Positions 17,850 through 27,400 of a stretch of DNA of 64,000 bases are shown piece after piece. The notes under the pieces are model-generated. The model saw nothing but the letters and a program-made list of their open reading frames with translations, did not search any database and was not told the DNA's origin. Position 1 is the first letter of the stretch. Each line of letters opens with the position of its first letter. The stretch is from Neopusillimonas aromaticivorans (GTDB lineage: Bacteria > Pseudomonadota > Gammaproteobacteria > Burkholderiales > Burkholderiaceae_B). A program made the translations under genes and the position numbers. The stretch covers positions 1,364,001-1,428,000 of the forward strand of contig NZ_CP128233.1 in NCBI RefSeq assembly GCF_030344915.1, read 5' to 3'.

Positions 17850-18506
17850 ATGATGACTACCCTGACCTGCTACCACCCGCGCCGTAACGATCAGGGCCAG
17901 CGTGTGCGGCTCAAGCATCCCAGCACACCCACACCCCTTGATGCATGGGACAATGCCCGCCAAAGCGCCTGTGTGGTGCCCGATGGCCCCATGCCCGCGC
18001 AGGTGAACGGGATCGTCGTTGAGTCCTGGCGCCATGCTCCCACCACGCCAGACGGCTGGGAAGCGCTGGCCTGCAGCACAGTCATTGCGGAGCCCGCCTT
18101 TAACGCCCCGCCCGGCTACAAGAAGTCTGCCGGCGCAGTGATTCTCGAACCGGATCACCGCGTCTGGCTGGTGGCGCCTAGCAATGCCTTCGCGGGCTAT
18201 CGGGCCACCTTTCCCAAAGGCACGTTAGAGTCCGGGGTCAGTGCCCAGGCCAGCGCCCTGATAGAAGTCTTTGAAGAAACCGGGCTGCAGGTTCAATTGC
18301 AACGCCACCTGATCGACGTGCCGCGCAGCCTGAGTTACACCCGTTATTATCTGGCCCAGCGTGTGGGCGGCTCACCCGCCGACATGGGCTGGGAGAGCCA
18401 AGCGGTGCTGCTGGTGCCGGTGAGTCAATTAGCCCGGCATTTGAACAGCCCCTACGACGTGCCCGTTATCAACGCCCTATTGAACGTTCTGGGTCAGATC
18501 CCTTAA
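17850..18506 (+). CDS. NUDIX hydrolase with an altered NUDIX box
   Basis: The roughly 218-aa protein starts MMTTLTCYHPRRNDQGQ; an upstream ATG at 17823 is possible. The core SAGAVILEPDHRVWLVAPSN, then FPKGTLESGVSAQASALIEV with FEETGLQV, aligns to the NUDIX box G-x5-E-x7-R-E-U-x-E-E-x-G-U. The first Glu is replaced by Val and the Arg by Ile, while the catalytic E..EE is kept. It probably hydrolyses a nucleoside diphosphate derivative, with specificity unknown. Its 3' end overlaps the convergent gene 18477-19093 by 30 bases. Confidence 0.75.
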   Translation: MMTTLTCYHPRRNDQGQRVRLKHPSTPTPLDAWDNARQSACVVPDGPMPAQVNGIVVESWRHAPTTPDGWEALACSTVIAEPAFNAPPGYKKSAGAVILEPDHRVWLVAPSNAFAGYRATFPKGTLESGVSAQASALIEVFEETGLQVQLQRHLIDVPRSLSYTRYYLAQRVGGSPADMGWESQAVLLVPVSQLARHLNSPYDVPVINALLNVLGQIP

Positions 18507-19093
18507 CTGGGCGCGATTGGCCTGCAGGTGGTTCTGCCATGCGGGCACCAGACCTGCCTCATTGCGCTGGATCTGCGCCACCAGCTGCGCATAGGTTCGT
18601 CGGTGCATGCGTGGGGGCGCTGCGGCACAGGAAACATCAAACAGTTACCCGGATCCAGCCGGCGACGCAGGCGATTGGCCCGGTCCATCTGGCGCAGCAA
18701 AGCGCTCTCCCATTGGCTCGGATAGGCCAGCGCAGCGCACGTTCGGCAGCGCCAGCCGTGCCCCACCTCGCCATACAGCAGGTAAGCGTGGCGAGGACAG
18801 GTCGGGCATTGGAAGATGGGCCGCTGACCACCAAAGCGGCAGGCCCGCCAGAGCACGGGCAGCCGTTGCGGGCCCTGCAAAGGTGGCGTTGATGGGGCAT
18901 GCCGGTCATGGCGGTAACTGACCAGCCCGTGTTCGGTCACCTCCAGTCTGCACCCCAGTGCCGCCACCCGCAGCCAGGTGCCAGGCTGCAGCGCCCCTAC
19001 GCGCGCCAGTTGACGGATATCCAGCTGCACACACGCCGTGACCGTTTTCTTGCGTCTGGGGCGCACCCAACGCCCGCTACCCAAAGCACCCAT
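18477..19093 (-). CDS. Zinc-ribbon island protein (MGxLGSGRW family), frameshifted
   Basis: The start at 19093 gives MGALGSGRWVRPRRKKTVTA, the typical opening of an uncharacterised family common on integrative elements. The central RACRFGGQRPIFQCPTCPRH and WRCRTCAALAYPSQWESAL hold two CxxC pairs, a zinc ribbon. Helices with Arg clusters follow. One added C near 18610 restores a C-terminus (MHRRTYAQLVAQIQRNEAGL) ending at 18477. A nucleic-acid-binding role is inferred. Confidence 0.6.
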
Positions 19094-19190
19094 GACGTTT
19101 TTTCTCCGAAATCGCTTGCCAACCAGTGTGGGATCACGACAGGGTGCCACCAAGAACGGCGACCTGTGCCAGCCGGCGATTATTCTGGCG

Positions 19191-19228
19191 AAAAAAACGC
19201 CGTACCCAATTACGGGTAAAACGGCGTT
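19191..19228 (-). terminator. Terminator of the helicase operon
   Basis: On the minus strand, AACGCCG pairs with CGGCGTT (19222-19228 with 19196-19202), with an inner TACCC/GGGTA stem and a T7 run just after (A19191-19197 on plus). It ends the 19403-21870 operon. The rest of 19094-19402 contains G-rich direct repeats (GGGGAG, GGGAGG) and an AT-rich patch, with no gene. Confidence 0.75.
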
Positions 19229-19402
19229 CACAACCCCGGATCAGGGGAGATCAGGGAGGTGGGGAGGTTGTTCTACCCGCTGAAAAACTAAAGAACACAA
19301 AACATTAATATATTCAGGAGTGGGAAAGCACTCCCCTACCTCCCCAACTCCCCTTTTAATGTTTCGCCAAACGGTCAGCGGCCGGCCCAGGCCCGCGCCA
19401 AT

Positions 19403-21024
19403 TCAGAAGACCGTCTCCAGTTCCACCAGACTCCAGCGCGCCGTCTTGTCCGCACCCGCATGCTTGCAAAACTGCATATCATTCGTGCGGCGGTTCTGCT
19501 GGCGACCCAGCCACTTACCCAAGGACACCCTGTTAATGGCGCCATTTTTGCCCGCCACCACCAGCAAGGCTTCGCGCAGGGTTTCAGACGGCGCAACGTG
19601 ATCGCCATAACGGTTGTAAGAATGTTGCGTGGCACGCCGAATCACCTCGGCCACGGTGACCTGCTCACTGCCAAGCACCTCTCGCCACGCATGCATCACG
19701 TCTCGCAGGGCTTCGAGTTTGGGATCATTGTCACGGGTATACGTCATGTTACCGACGGGGTCTGATTGTCCCAACCAGAGCAGTGCGCCACGGACCCAAT
19801 CGCTCCAATCCTCAAAACTCCCCAACGGCGTACTCTGACGTGGCCGACCGGCCAGATGAAACGCACGCAGCACGATCAAGGCATCACGCACATAAGCGGC
19901 CCGTTGCCGGCGCACCAGCTGCAATGGATTGGTCGCAAACTGGCGCAGTTCCGGACGCTCACACTGGGGATCAAGACGGCATAACAACGCGCGGCGCGTC
20001 ATATCGCCCTGGATGACCAGCGCATTGCCTGTGGCAAACATGGCGATGGTGGTCGGCACATCACGTAACTGCGACCCCCCAAGGGACGCACGCGCACCGT
20101 TGGCTGGGTGTGCATCTGGCACAGCAAATCGCCGTCCAAGGGTTGGGTGCAATTGTCCAGGCTGATTAACGCATCGCCGGCAAGCAGCGCACCGTGCAAC
20201 CGCTTTTCCGTTTCGGCGTCGTCACGTCCCTGGCTAAATACAGGCGCCTGGTGCCCCTGCGCAATCAGACTGCACACGTCCACCAACATCGACTTCCCGG
20301 AGCCTGCAGTCGGTGCTGTGAACGCATGCATCGGTGCGGTGGGCAACGCCCTGCGAATACACGCGGTCAGGATGCCACTGAGCGCTACCGCTCGATCCAC
20401 CTCACTCACGAAGGCAAACTCCTTGAGCAAGACCAGAAGTCGCGCCAATGCGGCTTTTGCATCGTCCCGCGTCAACTGCTCGGGTAGAGGCTCAAACATT
20501 ATTGCCCCGGGGTCAAAATACAGTCGAGTGACCGGGTCGTAACCCGGCTGATCCAACACACTGCCATCGGGCCGCAAGGTGGGCGCATTGATGACCCCAA
20601 TCAATGGCGGCAACGCCCACTGGCCGACACGCGCCAGGTACGTTTCAGCAATTTTGAGCGGCGGGTCGACCGGCACCGCCAGCTGATCCTTACCCCGATG
20701 CCTTTGCCACACCGCAATCCGCCCCAAACGTTCGGACAGGTGGTGCTTGCTCACAGGCACCAGTCGCACCATCGGCACACTTGCGCCCGCCCCATCCGGT
20801 AGCGTACCGCGCGTAACACACACTATGGCCCCTGCTCGCTGAAATATGTCTGGGCAGTGCTTCAGCAGCAAGCACTCGGCCTGATCCACAAGCGCAGGCA
20901 ACTGTCCCTGTTCAAGCGTAATGATGGGCAGCGACGCAGCCGCATGGGTAGACTTCGCCCCATCGATAGCGTCAAGTTCGAACGTTGAATCGCAGATCCA
21001 TTCTGTTGAATCATCATGGTTCAT
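19403..21024 (-). CDS. SF3-like/primase-associated ATPase of the island (frameshifted)
   Basis: A reconstructed 540-aa protein. The middle has a Walker A motif (FTAPTAGSGKSMLVDVCSLI), a Walker B-like DALISLDNCTQPL, and after repair of the C-run at 20076-20081 a sensor region TTIAMFATGNALVIQGDMTR with arginine finger candidates (RRALLCRLD). This layout matches the DUF927/SF3-like helicases used by mobile elements for replication initiation. The C-terminal part (VAEVIRRATQHSYNRYGDHV) resembles the D5/Pox helix-turn-helix extension. Start 21024 (MNHDDSTEW) overlaps the next gene upstream by 4 bases (ATGA); an earlier Met at 21042 is possible. Confidence 0.7.
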
Positions 21025-21383
21025 GACACCACCTTTGAACAAAGATACAAAAACTGCAGAAAGTCGATCCGATACCGAGCAGGTTTACATGGCTCGATCG
21101 TTTCCCAAAAGATAACCACGTCCGGTCCACAAACGACGTCAGAGCGCGCGCACTGAAACTCTGCCATGGGTTCGCCGGACCTCCTTTGCCGCGTCAGGTA
21201 TCGACCCTCGATGTGATGAATCAAGTCCGGTGGTAGCCGTCCCGCAAAGACATAATGATCTTTTCCGTAGTCGCCGTTAATCCATCTGCAGATAGAGATA
21301 TGGCCCGCCGCACTGCCCGCGCATAAACGGGCCAGCCCCAGCAAGAAGTCATAGTCGCTCATGGTGTATGTGATGATCGTCAT
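21021..21383 (-). CDS. Hypothetical 120-aa island protein
   Basis: Not recognised. The sequence MTIITYTMSDYDFLLGLARL and the C-terminal RSDVVCGPDVVIFWETIEPC plus FLQFLYLCSKVVS suggest a small alpha/beta protein without membrane anchors. It sits between coupled genes: 4-base overlaps with the upstream 21380 gene and with the helicase. A role in the replication module is inferred from position only. Confidence 0.5.
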   Translation of the reverse strand: MTIITYTMSDYDFLLGLARLCAGSAAGHISICRWINGDYGKDHYVFAGRLPPDLIHHIEGRYLTRQRRSGEPMAEFQCARSDVVCGPDVVIFWETIEPCKPARYRIDFLQFLYLCSKVVS

Positions 21384-21664
21384 ACGACCTCCGCGAAATG
21401 GTGCAAAGCTGGCGCAGACTGTCGGTAGGTTCGGCTGAGTGATGCCGCCGAAACGAGCGGTGCGATCACCTGCGCAAACCCTGCCAACCGCTCGCGGGTC
21501 GGCTCCAGATTATTCCAGCCCAACGACACATCGATCAGATCGAGCATTGCCTCGTGTAGCAGTTCGGCCTGTTCGGTTGTGTCATGGCAAAGTGCCATGC
21601 GGGCCAAAACAAGCCGTGCCGCTTCGTGTCCTTCGGCGCGAAGGGTAGTGGACAGCGTGCTCAT
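21380..21664 (-). CDS. Hypothetical 94-aa helical protein
   Basis: Not recognised. It is all-helical by appearance (EGHEAARLVLARMALCHDTT, EQAELLHEAMLDLIDVSLGW). It overlaps its neighbours by 4 bases on both sides, so it belongs to the helicase operon. It may be a small adaptor. Confidence 0.5.
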   Translation of the reverse strand: MSTLSTTLRAEGHEAARLVLARMALCHDTTEQAELLHEAMLDLIDVSLGWNNLEPTRERLAGFAQVIAPLVSAASLSRTYRQSAPALHHFAEVV

Positions 21665-21870
21665 GGCCGGCCCTCCTCGCGCGGCACGCCGATCATGAAT
21701 GCGTCCAGATCAGGCACTCTGTACCGGACAGCGCGGCCAATTCGGACAAATCGCGGCCCACGGCCAAGGGAACGCCATGAGATCAGCGTGGTTTCTGATA
21801 ACGCCAGATACAGCGCGGCTTGCCGGGTATCGAGCAACGGACTCGGTGAAGGAAAAACGTGATTACGCAT
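21661..21870 (-). CDS. AlpA/excisionase-like helix-turn-helix protein
   Basis: The 69-aa protein begins MRNHVFPSPSPLLDTRQAAL and continues YLALSETTLISWRSLGRGPR with FVRIGRAVRYRVPDLDAFM. This is the MerR-type HTH_17 pattern of AlpA and excisionases: recognition helix ETTLISW, then the GRGPRFVRIGR wing. The start at 21870 is favoured over 21912 because the domain begins there. It heads the helicase operon and probably regulates excision or the operon itself. Confidence 0.75.
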   Translation of the reverse strand: MRNHVFPSPSPLLDTRQAALYLALSETTLISWRSLGRGPRFVRIGRAVRYRVPDLDAFMIGVPREEGRP

Positions 21871-21982
21871 GTAATGCTCCTGAAAATCATAAGTAGGAGC
21901 ACGCTGCAGCATGCTGAGAGCATCGTAGCCAAGGTCGTAGGCACATGAAAACCGGACTTAATCGACACCCTAATTCAATCAC

Positions 21983-22441
21983 TCAATCGTCCAGGAGTTT
22001 CTCCAGCGGAATCAAGCCCTTACCGAGCACGCTGCCTTTCCCGGACAAGTCGGCTTTGAGCGCAGAGTAAGCAGCCTGGACTTTCTTGCGAAGATTATCT
22101 ATGCGATTATCCCTTGCGTCGCTTTCGAGCTGTGAAAGTGGCCGTGTCGAGTGATGCGGATTGTCCAAAGCATCGCGTGCCCAGGCCACCTGCAGGATCA
22201 CCTGGGCCTCGGACAGGTGGTGGCCCGTCTTTGCATCGCACCGCAATTTTTCCCACACAGCCATGGCCAGTTCGGCATGATGGCTATGTTTCGGTGGCTG
22301 ACCACGCCTGCGACGTTTTGCTGGGGACTTTTTCGCGCGATCCAGTTCGTCCTGCAACACCAAGAGGGCCCTCCCGTGCTGCGCCGGATCAGGAGTGTGC
22401 TGCGCTGCCAACGTGGCATATAAGGCCTCGAGAACCTGCAT
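21983..22441 (-). CDS. Hypothetical 152-aa basic helical protein
   Basis: Not recognised. It starts MQVLEALYATLAAQHTPDPA, has a basic patch AKKSPAKRRRRGQPPKHSHH and then helices (KVQAAYSALKADLSGKGSVL). A nucleic-acid-binding or relaxosome-type role would fit the Lys/Arg cluster, but there is no direct evidence. It lies directly downstream of the 22442-22763 gene. Confidence 0.45.
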   Translation of the reverse strand: MQVLEALYATLAAQHTPDPAQHGRALLVLQDELDRAKKSPAKRRRRGQPPKHSHHAELAMAVWEKLRCDAKTGHHLSEAQVILQVAWARDALDNPHHSTRPLSQLESDARDNRIDNLRKKVQAAYSALKADLSGKGSVLGKGLIPLEKLLDD

Positions 22442-22763
22442 CTTGATAGCGCCCTCCGAGGAGCCTGCGGGCGGCCTACTGTGCCCTTACGCCTGTTCTT
22501 GCGCTCCAACCAACGGGCGTGCTGCTTCCTGGCGTCTTCGATCAACTCTGACACGATCCGCAAACCGTATTCACGCTCACCGGGGGTACGCGACGTCTAT
22601 GCCGAAGGTCGCCGACCAGCAGCTCAAGAATTTCGCGATACGCGCGTACGCTGCCTTCATCAAACGCGACAAATAGACTGTAGTCGGGATCGACCGGGTG
22701 ATGACGGAAATACGCCCAGACATGAGCGTTATGAAGGGCAGGCAGCTTTTTATCGACGAACAT
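22442..22763 (-). CDS. Hypothetical island protein, frame broken, 3' end uncertain
   Basis: The start at 22763 gives MFVDKKLPALHNAHVWAYFR, then YSLFVAFDEGSVRAYREILE. One C added near 22585 leads to REYGLRIVSELIEDARKQHA and a basic tail RWLERKNRRKGTVGRPQAP. The frame must end near 22440, where the next gene starts, but a further error hides the stop. No known domain is seen. Confidence 0.4.
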
Positions 22764-22831
22764 GACCAGTGGAATTTAAGGACGATTCGGCACCATAACT
22801 GAATGCGAATCATTACGGATTTACTTGGATT

Positions 22832-22865
22832 AAAAGCCCCACAACCTTGCGATTGTGAGGCTTTT
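22832..22865. terminator. Bidirectional terminator hairpin
   Basis: AAAAGCCCCACAA and TTGTGAGGCTTTT form a long stem (one G-U/C-A-type imperfection) with A and T flanks on the two sides, able to terminate on either strand. It resembles the terminators at 7051, 8251 and 24228. Confidence 0.65.
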
Positions 22866-22904
22866 GGTGCTGAAGCAACTTAGTCATCCCATTCGCACTG
22901 AAAC

Positions 22905-23076
22905 TCAGTACCGCTCAGCAACATCGGCCACTCTGTGCCCACGCTCAGTCACCTGGCGAACGGCTTTGATCTTGAATTCTTCGGTAAATCGCTTCGGTTG
23001 TGCGCTCATGCTCATGACACCTCCAGATATCCTCATTATGAGGCAAATGGGTGTCTAGGGTATCCGGGTCGATTCA
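22905..23076 (-). mobile_element. 5' remnant of an IS3-family insertion sequence
   Basis: The minus strand from 23076 starts TGAATCGACCCGGATACC with AGACACCC, an IS3-type terminal inverted repeat. It continues to an ATG at 23015 encoding MSMSAQPKRFTEEFKIKAVR then QVTERGHRVADVAERY and a stop at 22905. That is the first helix of IS3 OrfA transposases (normally followed by LGVS.HSLY.W). Everything after that, including OrfB, is gone. The break coincides with a CACTGAAACTCAG motif also present at about 8315 and 24295. Confidence 0.75.
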
Positions 23077-23124
23077 CAGCGCCCGCCCCAGGAGAGCGGG
23101 TCAATGCGCCGTTATGCCTATCGC

Positions 23125-23901
23125 TTACCGACCAAGCAGCCCCGACGCCTCAAGCGCTTGCTGCGAACGTTGCGCCGCCACAGCACGGTCATACTGTGCC
23201 CGCAGACCTTCTGACCACTCGACCATCTCCTGCGGCTGCACCCGACCCAAGCGATCACCCCACGGGTTCGTCGTGGCACTCGGGCCATAGTAACTGTTCA
23301 CAAACGACGTGTAACGGGTGGGATCTGCCTGCGCGGGCAGGTTATCAGAACGTGTCGAACTCTCAACCGCCGACAAATAACCCTCAAACGTCTCAAACCG
23401 CTCTGGATCAACGTAATAGGGATTGGCCTTCTGCCACGCCATAAGCGCCTGACCAAACTCGGTCACACTCTCACCCATCGACGGCTTTTGAGCCAACCAC
23501 TCTTGATACAACGGTGACTTCAGATAGTTGGCCGGCAACCCCGCGCCCGGCTCACCAGGCAGCAGGTAATCACGCGGCCCCGCCTGGGTCTTCTGGGCCA
23601 TGGTCTGCGGATCGGCCGCCTGTGGCGGTAGTGCGGTTGATACTGGCGTCGCGGATACTGCGCTCGTCCCGCTAAGTGTCTGGGCGGCCTGTAGCTGTGC
23701 CAAGACCGATTCCACGGCCTGGGTTACCTGCGCGACCACCGGCGCTACTGCTGAACGAACCGACTCGGCCTGGCCATCCAGCGCACTCAGCGCCGACTGG
23801 ATTTGCCGCGAGAAATCACCCTGCGCACGTTCCAGCGTATTCTGCGCTGAATTTGTCAGACGCGTCACACGCTCTATGCCTGATACATCGGATACCGACA
23901 T
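23125..23901 (-). CDS. Unknown 258-aa protein of the adhesin locus, copy B
   Basis: Paralogue of the 7137-7922 product. It begins MSVSDVSGIERVTRLTNSAQ, has the same helical N-terminal part, a variable Pro/Ala linker, and the same C-terminal domain (YLLPGEPGAGLPANYLKSPL; SYYGPSATTNPWGDRLGRVQ). The extreme C-terminus is 3 residues shorter (ends LLGR). Conservation of the C-terminal domain against drift in the linker suggests that both copies have been under selection or gene conversion. Function is unknown; it is the second gene after DUF6447. Confidence 0.7.
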   Translation of the reverse strand: MSVSDVSGIERVTRLTNSAQNTLERAQGDFSRQIQSALSALDGQAESVRSAVAPVVAQVTQAVESVLAQLQAAQTLSGTSAVSATPVSTALPPQAADPQTMAQKTQAGPRDYLLPGEPGAGLPANYLKSPLYQEWLAQKPSMGESVTEFGQALMAWQKANPYYVDPERFETFEGYLSAVESSTRSDNLPAQADPTRYTSFVNSYYGPSATTNPWGDRLGRVQPQEMVEWSEGLRAQYDRAVAAQRSQQALEASGLLGR

Positions 23902-23982
23902 GACCTCACTCTCCGTTTTACATTGGCCCTTCGGTAACGACCGAACGCACGAACTACGCTGCGGTCTTTACCAAAACAGCCG

Positions 23983-24207
23983 TTACTTCTTTGCTGCGCC
24001 CTTGGACTTGGCATCCGCCTCAACGGGCAACTCGGCTTTGAGCGCATTCGCGTAGGTCGTGCGCGCCGTTTGCAACATGGAGACCACGGCCTGTGCTCGG
24101 GCCAGTTCCTGGTCCGTCGCACGCAGGTTCACCACCTGGGCGCGGGCGTTGTCCGACAGGCTTTCCAGGTCGTACTCCGTGCCATCAATTGTAATCTTCT
24201 GAGCCAT
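23983..24207 (-). CDS. DUF6447-type small protein, copy B
   Basis: 74 aa, MAQKITIDGTEYDLESLSDN, with the same long helix as copy A (NLRATDQELARAQAVVSMLQ) and a different Lys-rich tail (VEADAKSKGAAKK). It is preceded by a ribosome-binding site and by the adhesin terminator, and followed by the 258-aa gene. Confidence 0.7.
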   Translation of the reverse strand: MAQKITIDGTEYDLESLSDNARAQVVNLRATDQELARAQAVVSMLQTARTTYANALKAELPVEADAKSKGAAKK

Positions 24208-24227
24208 AACACATCTTCCTTTTGATC

Positions 24228-24260
24228 AAAAATTAAGCCCCACAACCGAAATTGTGAGGC
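24228..24260 (-). terminator. Terminator downstream of adhesin copy B
   Basis: The same GCCTCACAA/TTGTGGGGC stem as at 8251-8283, followed on minus by TTAATTTTTGATC. It isolates the adhesin from the DUF6447 operon. Confidence 0.75.
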
Positions 24261-24479
24261 TATGGGTACAGGTACTTACTTTACATCCATCTGCGCTGAA
24301 ACTCAGAAGCCTGACACCAGCCTCATTCGACAGCACTACAGAACATTACCGCAGGTACATGTACCTTTAATGCAGACTGACTAACCGCCCTAGGGAACGC
24401 CGCCGACCGAGGCAGGCGGCGTCTCCCGGGGAGGAAAGGGCTACTTAGTACCCCTCAACGAAGGGGCTAAGCCGTTCGG

Positions 24480-27400
24480 TTAGACGAAGTCTGCGGCAAC
24501 AACAGCGGTTACGCCGGTAAGTTGCACGGCTTCGTCAGCCGTACCGTCAGCGTTACGGTCGAAGAATACCCAGCCGTTAACGGTATCGTCAGCAAACACA
24601 TACCGGACAGTCCCATTCATCGCAGTATTTGCTGCCGCCAAGGCCGCAGCAAAGTCAAGAACAGCACCTGCATCGTTAAAGTTACCGGCAGCACCTGCGG
24701 GCCACCGAAAGCGAGGGTGTCCGTGCCACCACTAACAAAGCCGGCAATCGTATCAATCGAACCCAACGCAAGGCCTGTGTCACCTGCGCTGAAGGTAAAC
24801 ACACCACCAGCAGCGGCCGCTGTCATCGCATCTACACCAGCACCGCCAATGATATTAACGCCTGCCGCAGCACCGGAAGCATCCAGCGTATCATTGCCCG
24901 CACCACCAGAGAGGGTGGTCACAGCAGCACCCGCCAGAAGCGTGTCGTCACCAGCCCCGCCGATAATCGTGGTGATTTGAGTACCGGCCGTTTGATCATC
25001 AATCGTCCAACCTGCTGTTGCATTCGCAACAGTAAGTGTCGTTACCAACGTATCACCGGTAGTGGCCGCTGTTGTAATCGTGTTGCCACCAGCACCGTTC
25101 AGTGTAACAGCACTGAAGTCGAGAATTTCGACATCGGTCAAATCAAAGTCCTGGGTTGATGCGCCAGTATTGAAGATCACGGCAGTAGCTGCGGCGGTAC
25201 CGAGAGTGACGGCAGCAGCAGTCCCGGTGAAAGAAACTGTGTCACCCCCGTTGCTGTTTGACCACCCAAGTCAATTACCTGGGTTGCGCCACCAACGTTG
25301 ATCGCAGACTGAACTGTATCATCTCCGGCGTTTGCACCAGTACCGGTCGTGTCGATGTTGAGAGCGAACTGACCACCAACCTGACGAGCATCCACAACCA
25401 ATGCTGTATCGGCGCCCACAAGAACATTATCGAAAGCCCGGATAGCCAGAGTCTCGGTGTTCGTCAGTGTGGCGTTGTTGGTCGTGTTGACCAGACGATC
25501 CACCGTGGCCGAATCAAGAACCAGATTGCTGCGCTGATCGACAGCAGTATCGTTCGTGAACTCGATCGTGCCCACGTTGCTGACACCTGCGAGGTCGCCA
25601 ATGGTGACCACAGCCGCGTTGCGAACTTCCAGAACGTCTGCGTTAGCAGAGTAACCCGGAGTTGCACCACCGGTCACATCCGCACCACCATCGATCACGG
25701 CCAGGCCGTTGATGTTGGCATCCGCCATGATGAAGCGGTCTGCCGTCATCGTGGTGCCGACAGCAGCGTCAGTTTCCTGACCGTCGTACGAGAACGAGGA
25801 CTGGGCGTTCAGCGTGCGGGCGTCAATGGTAACACCAGCGTTGGCCGAAGCCGCGGCGTTGGCACCGTTATCGTTCACGATGGCGATGCTGCGACCACCT
25901 GTGACAGCCGAACCGTTGGCTGCGATCAGGTCGTTCGTGAGCGTCAGGTTGTAGGCGTTCACTGCACCGCGGCCGTTGGCGTCAAGCATGCCGTTGCCCA
26001 CCAGGTGGATGGTCTCGAAGTTCGAGACGTTGGTCCACTCGGAGGCGCTGATGTTAATACGAACGCCATCGCCATCAATTGCGAGCGTATCGTTGCCTGC
26101 ACCGCCATCAACGACGTCAGAGATGGTCAGACCAGCCGTGTTGTCGTTCAGGTCGTCGAAGATAACCGTGTCGTTACCCGCACCCATCGTGATGGTCTGG
26201 GCACCGGTGGCATTGTCAGCATCGGAAACACGCACAACCACGTTACCCGCGTAGGCAGCTGCGTCGATTGTGGCAGCTTCCAGACGGGCCGCACCCACAG
26301 CGCCGATGTCGGTCACGAATGCATTATCCGCTGTAGGCGGGATGGCGATGGTACTACCCAAGGTACCATCTGTTTGGTAGCCGTACAGGCCGGCTTGACG
26401 ACCAGCAGGCAGGACGTTTTGAACGTCCAGATTCATGAACTGGCCAGCGGCACCGCCTGTGAGAGTAATGGAACCGTCAATGTTCGCGACATTCCCCAAG
26501 CGTACCGTATTGGATTCAGAGTCGTTGTCAGTGATGGAAACGTTATCGACGTTATTCGACGTATTTAGCGTCGCGTTGAAACGCGGATCAACGTTTACTC
26601 CATCCACTAGAGTGATACCCACGGATGTAGCGGCCGCCACAGTGTTGACGTTCACAACGTTCGCCGCAATACCGTTGTTGCCGGAGTTGCCGTGCTGGAG
26701 AATGATGTCTTGTGCGACGGTTTCTGACACGTTATTCAGTGTGGTGGTCAGGTTTTGCGCTGCTGCAATCCATTGGCCGGTAGGATTAGCCGGTGTCACC
26801 GTATCATCCTGACCTTCGTTACGAATAACGACGGTTTCCAGATCAGCCAATGTGGCGGTATCAACAGTAATTGCCGTAGCACCGACGCCCTGGCCCTTCA
26901 CAAACAAATTCTGGAAGTTGCTGAGCGTACCTGCTGCTGCGTTGGCCGTTACAACAACCGTGTTGTCGCCTTCGCCACCATCAATCGTGTCGCCAGCGTT
27001 CATGCCACCAGTCAGGATAACAACGTCGTCACCTTGAGCACCCGTGTACGTGAAGTCAACTGGCACGCCCGACGTGTTGTCGCGGGTTGCCGTCACTTCG
27101 GCGCCCAGGTGAATCTGGATGTCGCCCGTCAAGCCAGAAGCGTCGATCACTGAAAGCGAGCCAATAACATTAGCCAGACCAGCTTGGTAGTTTTCCGCTT
27201 CGACTCGACCGTCGACAATCTGACGCACAACCGTGGAGCCGCCCAGCACCAAGTCTTGGTCGCCAGCGATGTTCAGTGTCTCGAGGTCTTCAGCCCGAAG
27301 CACATTAACAGCGTTAGCGGAACCAACGCTGGACAGGTTCAGCGTTTCGTAGCCCTCGGAGGCAGCCTCGATGCGAAGCGCGCCAAGTGCCGCATTGTTC

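Larger units (their letters stand above)
23125..24430. repeat. Direct repeat copy B of the surface-protein accessory locus
   Basis: Partner of 7137-8450, in the same order and orientation. Divergence is concentrated in the linker-coding part of the 260-aa gene, while the C-terminal domain is nearly identical at base level. Confidence 0.85.

Noticed and set aside
25258..27153. Long open frames on the plus strand opposite adhesin copy B
   Set aside because: They are antisense shadows produced by the biased codon use of the Asn/Thr/Ala-rich repeat gene; they lack ribosome sites and known motifs. The same holds for 8946-9377 opposite copy A.
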